Shown piece by piece: positions 8,114 through 17,478 of a stretch of 64,000 nt of DNA. Where the stretch lies: the NCBI GenBank assembly GCA_016789405.1, contig JAEUPQ010000013.1, positions 1 through 64,000 on the forward strand. The letters are read 5' to 3'. How positions within the stretch are numbered: the stretch's first letter is position 1; every line of letters starts with the position of its first letter. This DNA comes from Lysobacteraceae bacterium. GTDB lineage: Bacteria; Pseudomonadota; Gammaproteobacteria; Xanthomonadales; Xanthomonadaceae. The notes beneath the pieces were generated by a model that worked only from the letters and a program-made list of their open reading frames with translations, was not told the origin of the DNA and did not search any database. A program made the position numbers and the translations under genes.

Positions 8114-10930
8114 CTACTTCGTGGCAGGCCCCGCGGTGCTGTTGCCTGCCGTCGCCATGGCCTTCGCGAAATCGCCCGCTGCGAACATGCTCAGCGTGTC
8201 GGGGCGGATGTGCTTGCGGATCGCGGCATTCACGCCATCCACCGTCAATGCGCGAATGCCGGCTTCCAGTTTCGCGGACCAGGCCATCGAGCGACCCATG
8301 TAGGCATTGCGCGACAGCGTGCCGGCGACGCTGCCGTCGCCCGAACGGCCCTGCTCCTGCCGCGTCAGCAAGTTCGTCACCGACTTCTTCAGTTCCTGCT
8401 CGGTGATGCCGTCGCGGACGAAACGCGCGAGTTCCTCGCGCACCGCCGCTTCCGCCCTGTCGATGTTCTGCGGCGCGGCGATGGCCTGCATCATCAGCAT
8501 GCCGTTGTCGTCGCGACGCCCCGGCGCACTGCCTGCGGACACGAAACTGCTGACGGAATAGCTCAATCCTTCCTTCTGGCGCAGGCGGTCGCCCAGGCGG
8601 GAACTCAGCGCGCCGCCACCCAGGATGTCGCTGGCGACCAGCAGGGCGGGGTAATCGGGGTCATCTTCGTTGAGCGCGAGGTTGCTGCGTGCGACCAGGG
8701 TCGCGTTCGCCTTGTCGGGGGTCTCGAAGCGTGCCGCACGCGCGGGGACGTCCCGGAACGACATCGGCACGTCTTCGTAGGGGACCGGGCTGCGCCATCC
8801 CGCGAACAGCGATTCCAGCTGCGTGCGCACCTTCGCCGGATCGAAATCGCCCACGATCGAGATCTCGCCGCGCGCGGTGCCGTAGACCTCGCGATGATAG
8901 GCGGCGACATCCTCGCGTTTGACGGCCCGCAGGTCGGCGAGCTGTTCGTCCACGCTGCGGATGCGGTACGGATGATCCTTCGGCCAGGGATCGAAGTGTC
9001 CGTAGAGCGCGAGGCTTGCGATCGTGGACGGTTCCTTGCGACTGTTCTCCAGGCCGGCGATCGCCTGCAGCTTGTATTGCTCGAACTCCGATTCCGGGAA
9101 GGACGGCGTGCGCAGCACCTCGGCGGCCAGCGACAGCGCGTCGGCCAGGTGCTCGCGGCGGGATTGCAGCGACACGAAGGCCGTCTGGCCGGTGCCCAGG
9201 ATGTTCGCCGTCGTCTTGAGCGATTCGAACTGCTGGGCGATCTGCTCGCGTGTATGCGTCGTCGTGCCGCGCATGAGCATGCCGCCGATCGCATCCGGCG
9301 CCGCGCGCGGGAAGCGGCGCAAGGTCGCCACGTCGCCGAAATGGAACGATGCATTGACCGACACCGTGTCGCCACGCGTGTCTTTCGGCAGCAGCGAGAC
9401 CTTCAGGCCATCGCCGAGGACGAAGGTCGTCGTCCGGCTGTCGATGTTGGCGGGACTGGGATCGAAGGTCTCGCCCGAGGCGATGGCGGCCTTGCCGACA
9501 TAGCCCTTCAGCGACTCGGCGGGAGACGGCGCGGTGGCGATCTCGACGCGTTCGGGCTTTTCGACGGGGATGAAGCGACCGATGGTCCGGTTGGTCGGCT
9601 TGAAGTACGTGCGCGCGACGCGATTGACGTCGTCGACGGTCACGTTCGCGATCTGGTCGCGACGCAGGAAGAACAGCCGCCAATCGCCGATCGCGACCGA
9701 TCCGGTCAGCGACATGGCGATGGCATTGACGTTGTTGAGCGTGTTCTCGTAGCTGTTGGCGATGCGCTGCTTGGCCTGCGCCACTTCATCTGCCGTGATC
9801 GGTTCCGCCACGAGGCGGGTCTCGACCTGGCGCAGCAGTTCCGCTTCGGCCTTCGCCAGGTCTCCATCCTTGGGCGTGACCGCGACCAGGGTGAGCATGC
9901 CACCCTCTCGCTGGTCGCCATTGCCGCCGCCGGCGTTGGCTGCGATCTTGGTCTCCACGAGCGCCTTGTGCAGTCGACCGGTCGGCGAGTCGCCGAGCAC
10001 GTCCATCAGGACATCGAGTGCGGCGTTGTCAGGATGGGTGTGTCCCGGTGATCGGTAGGCGATGCCGACGGCACGGATGTCGCCGACGCGACGGACGTTC
10101 ACCTCGCGCTCGCCATCCTGCGTGGGTTCCACCGTGTAGAGCGTCTGCAGCGGTGTCGCGGGGCGGCGGATCGGCGCGAAATGCGCCTGCACGCGTGGCA
10201 GCACCTTGGCCGGATCGATGCGGCCGGCGACGATCAGCGTGGCATTGTCCGGCCGGTACCAGGTGCGATAGAAACCCTGCAGCCGCTCGATCGGCACGTT
10301 CTCGACGTCGGAGCGCGCGCCGATGGTGGAGTTGCCGTAGTTGTGCCAGAGATAGGCGGTCGAACGCAGGCGCTGGAACATCACCGAGGTCGGGTTGTTC
10401 TCGTTGCGCTCCATCTCGTTGCGGACCACGGTCATCTCGCTGTCGAGGTCCTTCTTCGCCACGAAGGAATTCACCATGCGGTCGGCTTCGAGGCCGAGCA
10501 GCCAGTCGAGGGTCTCGTCGTTGGCGGGGAACGAGCCGTAGTAGTTGGTGCGATCCAGCGATGTCGTTGCATTCGCCTGGATGCCGCGGGTCTTCAGCGC
10601 GCCGGGAATGTCGCCGTGCGTGGGCGTGCCCTTGAACAGCAGGTGCTCCAGCAGGTGGGCCATGCCCGTCTCGCCGTAGTTCTCGTGCACCGAGCCCACG
10701 CCGTAGGCGATGTTGACGGTGACGGTGGGCTTGCTGGCGTCGGGGAACAGCAGCACGCGCAGGCCGTTGCCCAGCGTGTATTCGCAGATGCCTTCGACGC
10801 AGGGGCCGGCGGTCACGCCCTTCGGCAGGGCGACGCCGTCGCCTGCGGCAGCCAGCGGTGCCGCCAGGACGAGTGCGCAGGCCAGCGCGAGGGGCCGGAC
10901 GAATCCACGGAAATGTGTGGCACGCGACAT
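8114..10930 (-). CDS. Periplasmic M16 (pitrilysin/insulinase) zinc metallopeptidase
   Basis: The 938-residue protein has a signal peptide (LALACALVLAAPLAAAG). The inverted zinc motif HxxEH is at residues 92-96 (MAHLLEHLLFKG), with the downstream Glu of the third ligand in the NEMERNENNP region. The second half repeats the M16 fold (MRGTTTHTREQIAQQ, SIVGDFDPAKV, LGGGALSSRLGDRLRQKEG) without a zinc motif, so one half is catalytic and the other structural, as in pitrilysin-type enzymes. Xanthomonads carry several such exported peptidases, thought to degrade periplasmic peptides. The start has AAGGAG six bases upstream. Substrate is unknown. It appears to be monocistronic. Confidence 0.92.
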   Translation of the reverse strand: MSRATHFRGFVRPLALACALVLAAPLAAAGDGVALPKGVTAGPCVEGICEYTLGNGLRVLLFPDASKPTVTVNIAYGVGSVHENYGETGMAHLLEHLLFKGTPTHGDIPGALKTRGIQANATTSLDRTNYYGSFPANDETLDWLLGLEADRMVNSFVAKKDLDSEMTVVRNEMERNENNPTSVMFQRLRSTAYLWHNYGNSTIGARSDVENVPIERLQGFYRTWYRPDNATLIVAGRIDPAKVLPRVQAHFAPIRRPATPLQTLYTVEPTQDGEREVNVRRVGDIRAVGIAYRSPGHTHPDNAALDVLMDVLGDSPTGRLHKALVETKIAANAGGGNGDQREGGMLTLVAVTPKDGDLAKAEAELLRQVETRLVAEPITADEVAQAKQRIANSYENTLNNVNAIAMSLTGSVAIGDWRLFFLRRDQIANVTVDDVNRVARTYFKPTNRTIGRFIPVEKPERVEIATAPSPAESLKGYVGKAAIASGETFDPSPANIDSRTTTFVLGDGLKVSLLPKDTRGDTVSVNASFHFGDVATLRRFPRAAPDAIGGMLMRGTTTHTREQIAQQFESLKTTANILGTGQTAFVSLQSRREHLADALSLAAEVLRTPSFPESEFEQYKLQAIAGLENSRKEPSTIASLALYGHFDPWPKDHPYRIRSVDEQLADLRAVKREDVAAYHREVYGTARGEISIVGDFDPAKVRTQLESLFAGWRSPVPYEDVPMSFRDVPARAARFETPDKANATLVARSNLALNEDDPDYPALLVASDILGGGALSSRLGDRLRQKEGLSYSVSSFVSAGSAPGRRDDNGMLMMQAIAAPQNIDRAEAAVREELARFVRDGITEQELKKSVTNLLTRQEQGRSGDGSVAGTLSRNAYMGRSMAWSAKLEAGIRALTVDGVNAAIRKHIRPDTLSMFAAGDFAKAMATAGNSTAGPATK

Positions 10931-11001
10931 CGGAGCTCCTTGGTGAGCGGTCTTTCGGGGACAATGGGTGTCGATTCTTGCAGAGCGCGACGTCCCGTCA
11001 C

Positions 11002-11760
11002 ATGACCCAGAAGTCGTCTTCCGAGTTCCCGGAGCCGGGAGCCGAACCTGTTGTCCCGGCCGAGCTCGCGGTGCTGCATCGCGACGACTGGCTGGCGATC
11101 GTGGACAAGCCGGCAGGGCTGATGGTCCACGACAGCGCTCTGGCGCGCGGCGAGACCGATTTCGCTGCCGATCGCCTGCGCGAACAGTTCGGCCGACCGA
11201 TCTTCCTCGTCCATCGCCTCGATCGCGCGACCAGCGGCTGCCTGCTGTTGGCCTTCGATCGCGACACGGCCTCGGCGCTGGGCAAGGTGCTGATGTCGCA
11301 CGCCTTCGAGAAGGACTATCTCGCGATCTGTCGCGGCTGGCCGGCGGAAGACGTGTTCGAGGTCGACCATCCGCTCGATGGCGGCCCCGGAAAGCCGCAG
11401 AAGAAGCCGGCCATCACGCGTTTCCGGCGGTTGGCGACCTGCGAGCTGTCGTTGCCGTCGGCTGCGGCGGGCACCGAATTCCCGACCTCGCGCTATGCGC
11501 TGCTGCGCGCGCAGCCGCAGACCGGCCGCTTCCGCCAGATCCGCCGGCATCTCAAGCATGTGTCGCATCACCTGATCGGCGACACCAGCCACGGCGACGG
11601 CCGCCACAACCGCGCGTTCCGGATGATGGGCATCCATCGCATGCTGCTGCACGCCGAGCGCCTGCGCTTCATCCATCCGCACAGCGGCGAACGCGTGGAG
11701 GCGCTGGCGCCTCCGGATGCCGAGCTGGCGAAGGCGCTGGCGCTGTTCGACGGGGCCTAG
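11002..11760 (+). CDS. truC: tRNA pseudouridine(65) synthase TruC
   Basis: The 252-residue RluA-family enzyme has the catalytic motif HRLDRATSG with Asp74. The opening (AVLHRDDWLAIVDKPAGLMVH) and the C-terminal H-rich motif (RQIRRHLKHVSHHLIGD) follow the TruC pattern. It isomerises U65 in the T-arm stem of certain tRNAs. The start at 11002 is chosen because upstream codons have no family resemblance. It converges with the DUF2059 gene, and the two stop regions overlap by four bases. Confidence 0.85.
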   Translation: MTQKSSSEFPEPGAEPVVPAELAVLHRDDWLAIVDKPAGLMVHDSALARGETDFAADRLREQFGRPIFLVHRLDRATSGCLLLAFDRDTASALGKVLMSHAFEKDYLAICRGWPAEDVFEVDHPLDGGPGKPQKKPAITRFRRLATCELSLPSAAAGTEFPTSRYALLRAQPQTGRFRQIRRHLKHVSHHLIGDTSHGDGRHNRAFRMMGIHRMLLHAERLRFIHPHSGERVEALAPPDAELAKALALFDGA

Positions 11761-12293
11761 TCGGCCGGCGGTGGCGGGTCGATCGGCCTGGCGTCGTCGA
11801 GGGTGCGGACTTCGGCCTCGATGGACTTCTGCATGTCCGCGATCAGCGTCTGCATGATCGGCTGCATTTCCTGCATCGACAGTTCCATCGCCTGCGGCAT
11901 CTTGCGCAGGATGCCGCGACCGGTCTCGCTGCCGTAGAAGGCGATCATCGCGTCGATTTCGTCGGCGGTGAACAGCTTCCGGTAGACGTTTCGGTAGATC
12001 GGGCCCAGCTTGTCCCACGACATCGTCTTGCGCATGGCTTCGTGCTGCTTCGCCAGGACCCGGCGCATCTGTTCGCGCTTTTCCGGCGTCGCGTCGTCAC
12101 CCAGGAACTGCTCGCCCATCTGCAGGCCCATCGCGTCGATCTGGGTGAACATGTCGTCGACCAGCCGGCGCATGTCCATGGTTTCTATCAGGCGATCGAC
12201 CTGCGCGTCGGTAGGCTCTGCGGCTAGGGCCGCAGGCGCGGCGAGCGGCGACAGCACGCAGAGCAGCAGCGCGGCGGCACGGGTGCGGAGCAT
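11757..12293 (-). CDS. DUF2059 domain-containing exported protein
   Basis: The 178-residue protein has a signal peptide (RTRAAALLLCVLSPLAAPAALA) and the DUF2059 core: YRNVYRKLFTADEIDAMIAFYGSETGRGILRKMP, here quoted in part as FTADEIDAMIAFYGS. This all-helical family of unknown function is widespread in Proteobacteria. The start at 12293 is preferred over an ATG 15 bases upstream because AAGGA lies six bases before it. It follows another exported-protein gene on the same strand after about 25 bases, so the two may be co-transcribed. Confidence 0.85.
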   Translation of the reverse strand: MLRTRAAALLLCVLSPLAAPAALAAEPTDAQVDRLIETMDMRRLVDDMFTQIDAMGLQMGEQFLGDDATPEKREQMRRVLAKQHEAMRKTMSWDKLGPIYRNVYRKLFTADEIDAMIAFYGSETGRGILRKMPQAMELSMQEMQPIMQTLIADMQKSIEAEVRTLDDARPIDPPPPAD

Positions 12294-12317
12294 GGTGAAT
12301 CCTTGCATGCGCTGTCC

Positions 12318-12890
12318 TCAGCGGCGGCGGACGCCGTTCTGGATGGCGGTGTCGGTGGCCTGCTTGATGTCCTTGAGCATCGGCAGCAGCAGCCCTTCGA
12401 GGTTGCGCATTTCCTGCTCGGCGTCGCGCATGCCCACGCGCAGGCGCGCTTCGGGGTCGTTGGCGTTCGTCCGGCTGTAGTTCGAAACCCCGCGGGCTTC
12501 GTCCGGGTGGCTGCGCTCGAAGGTCGCGCTGTACAGGTCGCGCGACAGCGGGCTGAGCTGGTTCCAGTTGCGGCGCACCAGGTTTTCGGCCTGGCTGCGG
12601 TACTGCAGGGCGGCCGAGACATCGCGCGTATCGCCCTCGCCGGTGTCGCGGCTGCCATCCTGCTGCATGCGGACCTGGCGGAGCAGCGCTTCGATTTCCT
12701 CGGCGGCCGTGGCCCGTTCCATCGCGGCGATGGATGCGGGTGCCTGCTCGCGCGGCGGGGGCGCCATCGGCGCGGAACGGCCGCCGACGAAGGCAGGGTC
12801 GTGGCCGTTGCCGATCGCGGCAGGGTCCTGGGCCTGGGCCAGCGGCATGGCCAGCAGCAAGAGTGCGCAAGGCAGGGCGAGACGAAGCAT
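12318..12890 (-). CDS. Exported protein of unknown function
   Basis: The 190-residue product has a clear signal peptide (LRLALPCALLLLAMPLAQA, cleavage AQA-Q). A Pro/Ala-rich segment follows, then a long Arg/Glu-rich helical region with coiled-coil character (AAEEIEALLRQVRMQQ; RVGMRDAEQEMRNLEGLLL). I recognise no family. The start at 12890 is chosen because GGAGGA lies eight bases upstream and overlaps an alternative ATG at 12905. It is probably co-transcribed with the DUF2059 gene just downstream and may act with it in the periplasm; that link is inference. Confidence 0.65.
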   Translation of the reverse strand: MLRLALPCALLLLAMPLAQAQDPAAIGNGHDPAFVGGRSAPMAPPPREQAPASIAAMERATAAEEIEALLRQVRMQQDGSRDTGEGDTRDVSAALQYRSQAENLVRRNWNQLSPLSRDLYSATFERSHPDEARGVSNYSRTNANDPEARLRVGMRDAEQEMRNLEGLLLPMLKDIKQATDTAIQNGVRRR

Positions 12891-13030
12891 GCGGGGGTCC
12901 TCCATGGCGGACTGGCATCATCCGGCAGGCGCGCGATGGCGGTCAACGTGCCGTGCGGGGAGGTGGGCCGATGGGCCGGGATGCCGTGCCGGGACGGCGA
13001 CCTCGCTACAATCGCCGACGGAGGGCCCAC

Positions 13031-13441
13031 GTGGACGAAGGCATCGAAATCCCCGAATCGGAACTGGTCGAGCGCTTCGTGCGCTCGTCGGGACCCGGCG
13101 GGCAGAACGTGAACAAGGTGGCGACTGCGGTGGAACTGCGTTTCGACGTGGCCAATTCCGCGGTCTTGCCCGAACCCGTGCGCGAGCGCCTGCTGGCGCG
13201 CCGCGACCGCCGCATGACCCTCGAAGGCGTGCTGGTCATCAACGCGCAGCGCTTCCGCACGCAGGAGCGGAACCGCGAGGATGCGCGCGAACGTCTCGCG
13301 GCCTTCGTCGCCGCCGGCATGAAGGCGCCCACGCCGCGCATCGCCACCAAGCCTTCGAAAGCCGCCAAGAAGCGGCGACTGGACAACAAGCGCCAGCGCT
13401 CCGACGTGAAACGCCAGCGCGCGACGAAGGACTGGGATTGA
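13031..13441 (+). CDS. arfB: Alternative ribosome-rescue factor ArfB (YaeJ)
   Basis: The 136-residue class I release-factor-like hydrolase has the catalytic GGQ at residues 23-25 (SSGPGGQNVNKVATAVELRF) and the basic C-terminal tail (KKRRLDNKRQRSDVKRQR) that enters the mRNA channel of stalled ribosomes. It lacks the codon-recognition domain of RF1/RF2. It hydrolyses peptidyl-tRNA on non-stop ribosomes. The start is a GTG at 13031 with GGAGG five bases upstream; no good ATG exists. It overlaps the next gene by one base (TGATG-type junction), implying coupling. Confidence 0.92.
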   Translation: MDEGIEIPESELVERFVRSSGPGGQNVNKVATAVELRFDVANSAVLPEPVRERLLARRDRRMTLEGVLVINAQRFRTQERNREDARERLAAFVAAGMKAPTPRIATKPSKAAKKRRLDNKRQRSDVKRQRATKDWD

Positions 13442-14067
13442 TGGGCGCATCTCCCGGAGGCGCAGCGGCAGGATCGCCGGACGATGTCGTCCTGCCGATG
13501 CCGCCGCAGGCGCCACGGACGCGATCCGGTCCTGCGCTGCGCTGGGTCGCGCGCACGCTGCTGCGGCTGGGTGGCTGGCGCATGGCCGGCACCCTGCCGG
13601 ATCTCCCGAAGCTGGTGCTGATCGGCGCACCGCACTCCTCCAACTGGGACGGCGTCTGGGGCATGCTGGTCAAGGTCGCGCTGGGCCTGGACATCCGCAT
13701 CTTCGCCAAGCGCGAACTCTTCTGGTGGCCGCTCGGCCCGATCCTGCGCCGGATGGGCGTGATCCCCGTCGACCGCAATGCCGCCCGCGGCCTGATCGAA
13801 CAGATGCTCGAGCGTTTCCAGCAGGAAGACCGCTTCTGGCTGGGCATCGCGCCCGAAGGCACCCGCAAGCGCGTGGAGCGCTGGAAGCCGGGGTTCTGGA
13901 AGATCGCCAGCGCCGCCGGCGTGCCCGTGCTGCCTGCGTACTTCCATTATCCCGAGAAGATCATCGGCATCGGCGAGCCCTTCCAGCTCACCGACGACAT
14001 GGACGCGGACATGGCGCGGATCCGCGCCTGGTACGCGCCCTGGCGCGGCAAGCACCACGGCGTCTGA
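13441..14067 (+). CDS. PlsC-like lysophospholipid acyltransferase
   Basis: The 208-residue protein carries the acyltransferase HX4D motif (HSSNWD, residues 65-70), block II (ELFWWPLGPILRRMGVIPVDR) and block III (APEGTRKR). This is the compact 1-acylglycerol-3-phosphate acyltransferase type, with one hydrophobic N-terminal segment. It is likely a peripheral inner-membrane enzyme that acylates a lysophospholipid. The start directly overlaps the arfB stop. Its acyl donor and precise acceptor cannot be read from sequence. Confidence 0.82.
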   Translation: MGASPGGAAAGSPDDVVLPMPPQAPRTRSGPALRWVARTLLRLGGWRMAGTLPDLPKLVLIGAPHSSNWDGVWGMLVKVALGLDIRIFAKRELFWWPLGPILRRMGVIPVDRNAARGLIEQMLERFQQEDRFWLGIAPEGTRKRVERWKPGFWKIASAAGVPVLPAYFHYPEKIIGIGEPFQLTDDMDADMARIRAWYAPWRGKHHGV

Positions 14068-14093
14068 CGCGGCGAGGGCGGTCCTGGCGTCAT

Positions 14094-14107
14094 GTGACAT
14101 GGGTCAC
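14094..14107. promoter_or_regulatory. GTGAC-N4-GTCAC dyad upstream of the envelope gene block
   Basis: A perfect inverted repeat with 5-base arms and a 4-base spacer lies about 77 bases before the first gene of the 14.2-21.9 kb block. It is the only clear operator-like element in the 116-base gap. The regulator is unknown. Confidence 0.35.
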
Positions 14108-14183
14108 TGCTGGATTTGTCCCCCCGGTACCTTATTCTTCCGTTTGACGCATTCGCGCACCGCACATCGCCCCCGGGGACCGC

Positions 14184-14891
14184 ATGGCATCACTCAAGAA
14201 GATCCTGGAAGCCGCACGCCTGATCGAATCCTCGGAGCCGCGGCCCATGCCAGCCGAGCCAGCGGGCGAGGACAGCGACATCGACGCGATCATCCGCCGT
14301 GCTGCGGAAGCCGAGAGCCGCGCCACCGCGCCGCCGCCGATGCCGGCGGCCGGGGCTGTGGACGCACCGGCCTCGCCCGGCGTGGAAGAAGGCCTCGACT
14401 TCGCACGGATCTATGCCCGCCAGGGGCTGGTCGATGCGGCGTTCCCGGTCGAGCGCCTGATCAAGCTGGTCGACGGCCTGAAATCCCTCGACCCGACCAC
14501 GCGCCGTGCCGCGATCACTGCCATGGACGTGGCCGACGAAACCTGGTCGATGGAACAGGTGCTGGCCGATGCCGACGCCAAGATCGCCGCGCTGCGCGGC
14601 CACCAGCGCCACCTGCAGGGCAACGCCGATGCCCTCGTGCAGGCCAACCAGGCCCGCATCGCCGAGCTGGAAGGCAGCCGCGACACGCGCCTGGCCGACC
14701 TGCGCCAGCAGATCGCCAGCCTGGAAGCGCAGATCCAGGACGCCGTCGGCGCCACCGCCGCCGACATCGCGCGCCTGCAGTCCGAATCCGAATCGAACAA
14801 GGCCGCGCTGGCCCGCGAGACCCAGCGCCTCGATGCGCAGGTACTGAGCCTCGAGGAACTGGCGGCCCAGTTCCGCGGCGCCGCGAAGTGA
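14184..14891 (+). CDS. Coiled-coil protein, first gene of the PspA/ABC block
   Basis: The 235-residue soluble protein has no signal peptide. The N-terminal 60 residues are disordered and Pro/Ala-rich. A small helical region follows (EEGLDFARIYARQGLVDAAFP, residues about 72-110, shown in part as FARIYARQGL). From about residue 125 to the end there is a long parallel coiled coil with heptads (LQGNADALVQANQARIAEL). I know no named family. It opens a run of seven co-directional genes and is presumably cytoplasmic. A scaffold or adaptor role to PspA or the AAA+ ATPase is inference from context. The start has GGGGA a few bases upstream. Confidence 0.72.
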   Translation: MASLKKILEAARLIESSEPRPMPAEPAGEDSDIDAIIRRAAEAESRATAPPPMPAAGAVDAPASPGVEEGLDFARIYARQGLVDAAFPVERLIKLVDGLKSLDPTTRRAAITAMDVADETWSMEQVLADADAKIAALRGHQRHLQGNADALVQANQARIAELEGSRDTRLADLRQQIASLEAQIQDAVGATAADIARLQSESESNKAALARETQRLDAQVLSLEELAAQFRGAAK

Positions 14892-14991
14892 GCGCGCACG
14901 CCGGCGCGCGCACAAACGCCAGACCCAAATCCGCCACATCCGAATCCGCCCCAACCGAACACGTTTCGACTACGTCCCCCAGGAGCGCCAC

Positions 14992-16662
14992 ATGGCCGTC
15001 AAACTCACCCCGTTCGCCAAGATCCTGATCGGCGCGATCGTCGTCGTCGGTTCCGGCTCGGTCGTCTGGAACCTCTACAAGAACCGCAAGGCCGAGAGCG
15101 GCGACGAACCGGCCGCCACGGCCACGCAGTCCGACGGCAAGCCCGCCAGCGCGGCTGCCTACAGCAGCAAGGGCGATGGCCCGCTGGGTTCGGCGGGTAA
15201 TCCGCTGAAGGTCAGCATCGTCAGCTTCCACGGCTACGCGCCGGCGCTGGTCGCCAACGGCCAGAGCCTGACCACGCAGTCCGGTTCGCTGTTCGACAAG
15301 GAAGGCCTCAACGTCGAATTCGTCATCCAGGACGACATCCCGACGTTGTCCACCATCTTCGAGGCCGGCACCGCGCAGTGCGCCTGGCGCACCTCCGATT
15401 TCTGGGCGCAGGAACAGCCGAACCTGCGCAACAGCGGACACGACGGCCGTGCGGTCATGATCGTCGACAACACCCGCGGCGCCGACGCGATCATCGCGAA
15501 GGATCCGTCGATCCGCACGGTCGAAGACCTCGCCGGCAAGAAGGTCGCGATGCTGCAGTTCACGCCCTCGCACGGCATGACCATCGACGCCGTCGACAAC
15601 TCGTCGCTGTCGGCGCGCCGCAAGCAGAGCATCGAATACGTGTTCATCGGCGCCGAGGAAGGCACCGCCGGCGTGCGCGCCGCGCTGGAATCCGGGAACG
15701 TCGATGCCGCCGTTCTGTGGGATCCGGACCTGTCGCTGGCGCTGCGCGCGACCAAGGGCCACGTGGTCTATTCCACCCGCACCGCATCGAACCTGATCTT
15801 CGACGTGATCGTCTGCGACAAGCGCGTGCTCGACAGCGAGGACGGCGCGGCCGCGGTGCAGAAGCTGGTGAACGGCTGGATGGCCGGCGTCGACGCCGCC
15901 AAGGCCAATCCCGACGGTGCGGTCGACGCGCTGGTGAAGACCGAAGACTTCTTCAAGCTGCTCGCCAAGGACGAAGGCAAGGGCTTCGTGAAGAAGCTGT
16001 TCGACAACCTGCTGTGGACCGGCGTGGGCGACAACGCGCGCATCCTCGGCCTGGCCGGCGACACCAACCACTACGCCCGCGTCTACCAGCGCTTCGACCA
16101 GATCTACCGTGCAGCCGGTGCGCTGGCCAATCCGAAATCGCCGGTGATCAATCCGTCCGACAGCTTCGACCTGCGCTTCATCCGCAAGCTCTATGACGCC
16201 AGCACCACCGCGCAGGTGGAAGCGAAGAAGGAAGAGGTCTTCACCGAGGCCGCGCGCGAGGAGGCGGTGCAGTCGGCACCGGCGGAAGTGACCAAGCCGG
16301 TCACCGTGAACTTCTCCAGCGGCCAGTCGGCGTTGACCAAGCGCGCCGAGCGCACGATCGATACCGAAATGGTGCCCTTCATCGAGAACAACGGCGCCGC
16401 CTACTTCGAGATCAGCGGCAACACCGACAGCACCGGCAACGCGGCGGTGAACGATCGCCTGTCGCGGGCGCGCGCGGAGGCCGTGGTCGACTACCTGGCC
16501 AAGCAGTGGGAGTTCCCGCGCGAGCGCTTCAAGATCGTCGGCAACGGTTCGAACAAGCCGCTGTGCGACGAAAACAATCCGCAGTCCGAAGGTGTGGGTC
16601 TCGACGGTTGCCGCGAAATGAACCGTTCGACGCGCATCGCGGTCTACGGCGCACGACCGTAA
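14992..16662 (+). CDS. Membrane-anchored solute-binding protein fused to OmpA peptidoglycan-binding domain
   Basis: The 556-residue protein has one N-terminal membrane anchor (residues about 8-30, LIGAIVVVGSGSVVWNL). A low-complexity linker and a type II periplasmic-binding domain of the SsuA/TauA/NMT1 class follow (about 65-390: LKVSIVSFHGYAPALVANG, AGKKVAMLQFTPSHGMT, AAVLWDPDLSLAL). A C-terminal OmpA-like domain runs from about 430 to 556 (VNFSSGQSALTKRAE, NDRLSRARAEAVVDYL, MNRSTRIAVYG). A Cys pair between Leu-Cys-Asp and Gly-Cys-Arg could form a disulfide. The plan ties a ligand sensor in the inner membrane to the cell wall. The permease and ATPase genes follow within 20 bases, so it should serve that ABC unit. 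The ligand is unknown. Confidence 0.85.
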   Translation: MAVKLTPFAKILIGAIVVVGSGSVVWNLYKNRKAESGDEPAATATQSDGKPASAAAYSSKGDGPLGSAGNPLKVSIVSFHGYAPALVANGQSLTTQSGSLFDKEGLNVEFVIQDDIPTLSTIFEAGTAQCAWRTSDFWAQEQPNLRNSGHDGRAVMIVDNTRGADAIIAKDPSIRTVEDLAGKKVAMLQFTPSHGMTIDAVDNSSLSARRKQSIEYVFIGAEEGTAGVRAALESGNVDAAVLWDPDLSLALRATKGHVVYSTRTASNLIFDVIVCDKRVLDSEDGAAAVQKLVNGWMAGVDAAKANPDGAVDALVKTEDFFKLLAKDEGKGFVKKLFDNLLWTGVGDNARILGLAGDTNHYARVYQRFDQIYRAAGALANPKSPVINPSDSFDLRFIRKLYDASTTAQVEAKKEEVFTEAAREEAVQSAPAEVTKPVTVNFSSGQSALTKRAERTIDTEMVPFIENNGAAYFEISGNTDSTGNAAVNDRLSRARAEAVVDYLAKQWEFPRERFKIVGNGSNKPLCDENNPQSEGVGLDGCREMNRSTRIAVYGARP

Positions 16663-16680
16663 GCACGGGAACCACGGACG

Positions 16681-17478
16681 ATGGCCAGCCCCTGGAATCC
16701 CTATGTCGCGCTGCCCGCCGGGTTGCGGCGGCAGCTCGGCTTCGCCGGCGTCGCGGTCGTGCTGCTGGTGTGGTTCGCGCTCAGCGCGAGCGGCGCGATC
16801 AGCCCGAACAAGCTGCCTTCGCCGGTCTCGGTGGTGAAGGCGCTGGCCTACCTGTCGTGGCACGACGGCAGCAGCCTGCTGCTCGATGCCACGCTGTGGT
16901 CGGTCGGCCGCGTCGCCGCCGCCGGCGTGCTGGTGGTGCTGGTCGGCGTGCCGCTGGGCATCCTGATGGGCGCCGCGCCGAAATTGAACGCGCTGCTGTC
17001 GCCGCTGATCGATCCCTTCCGCTCCGCGCCCGTCGTCGCGCTGCTGCCGATCCTGGTGATGTGGCTCGGCATCGGCGAGACGATGAAGGTCGCGTTCCTG
17101 TTCCTCGGCGCGGTGGTCTACCTCGTGCCGATGGTGCGCGACGCCGTGCAGGCGGTGCCGCAGAGCTACTGGACCGGGGCGCGCGACCTCGGTGCCACGC
17201 CCTGGGAATGCATCCGCCATGCGGTGGTGCCGATCGCGATGCCGCGCATTGCCGATGCGATCATCGTCAGCGTGTCGGTGATGTGGACCTACATCACCGT
17301 CGCCGAATACGTGAACGCCAAGGTCGGCCTGGGCCAGCTGATCCAGAACGCGCGCCGCTTCAGCGCGATGGACCAGGTGTTCGCCGGCATCATCGTGATC
17401 ATGGCGCTGGCGCTGCTGACCTACCAGCTGATGCGTCTGGCCAAGCGCCGCCTCTATCCGTGGGAGACCCAGGCATGA
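16681..17478 (+). CDS. ABC transporter permease, SsuC/TauC type
   Basis: The 265-residue BPD-transport inner-membrane protein has about six membrane helices. The EAA-type cytoplasmic loop is clear (GARDLGATPWECIRHAVVP) and contacts the ATPase. The family normally imports sulfonates, nitrate, thiamine precursors or similar small organic anions. Here it is coupled to a wall-anchored binding protein and a PspA protein, which is not an uptake-operon layout. Its stop overlaps the start of the ATPase gene (ATGA). Substrate and direction are unknown. Confidence 0.88.
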   Translation: MASPWNPYVALPAGLRRQLGFAGVAVVLLVWFALSASGAISPNKLPSPVSVVKALAYLSWHDGSSLLLDATLWSVGRVAAAGVLVVLVGVPLGILMGAAPKLNALLSPLIDPFRSAPVVALLPILVMWLGIGETMKVAFLFLGAVVYLVPMVRDAVQAVPQSYWTGARDLGATPWECIRHAVVPIAMPRIADAIIVSVSVMWTYITVAEYVNAKVGLGQLIQNARRFSAMDQVFAGIIVIMALALLTYQLMRLAKRRLYPWETQA

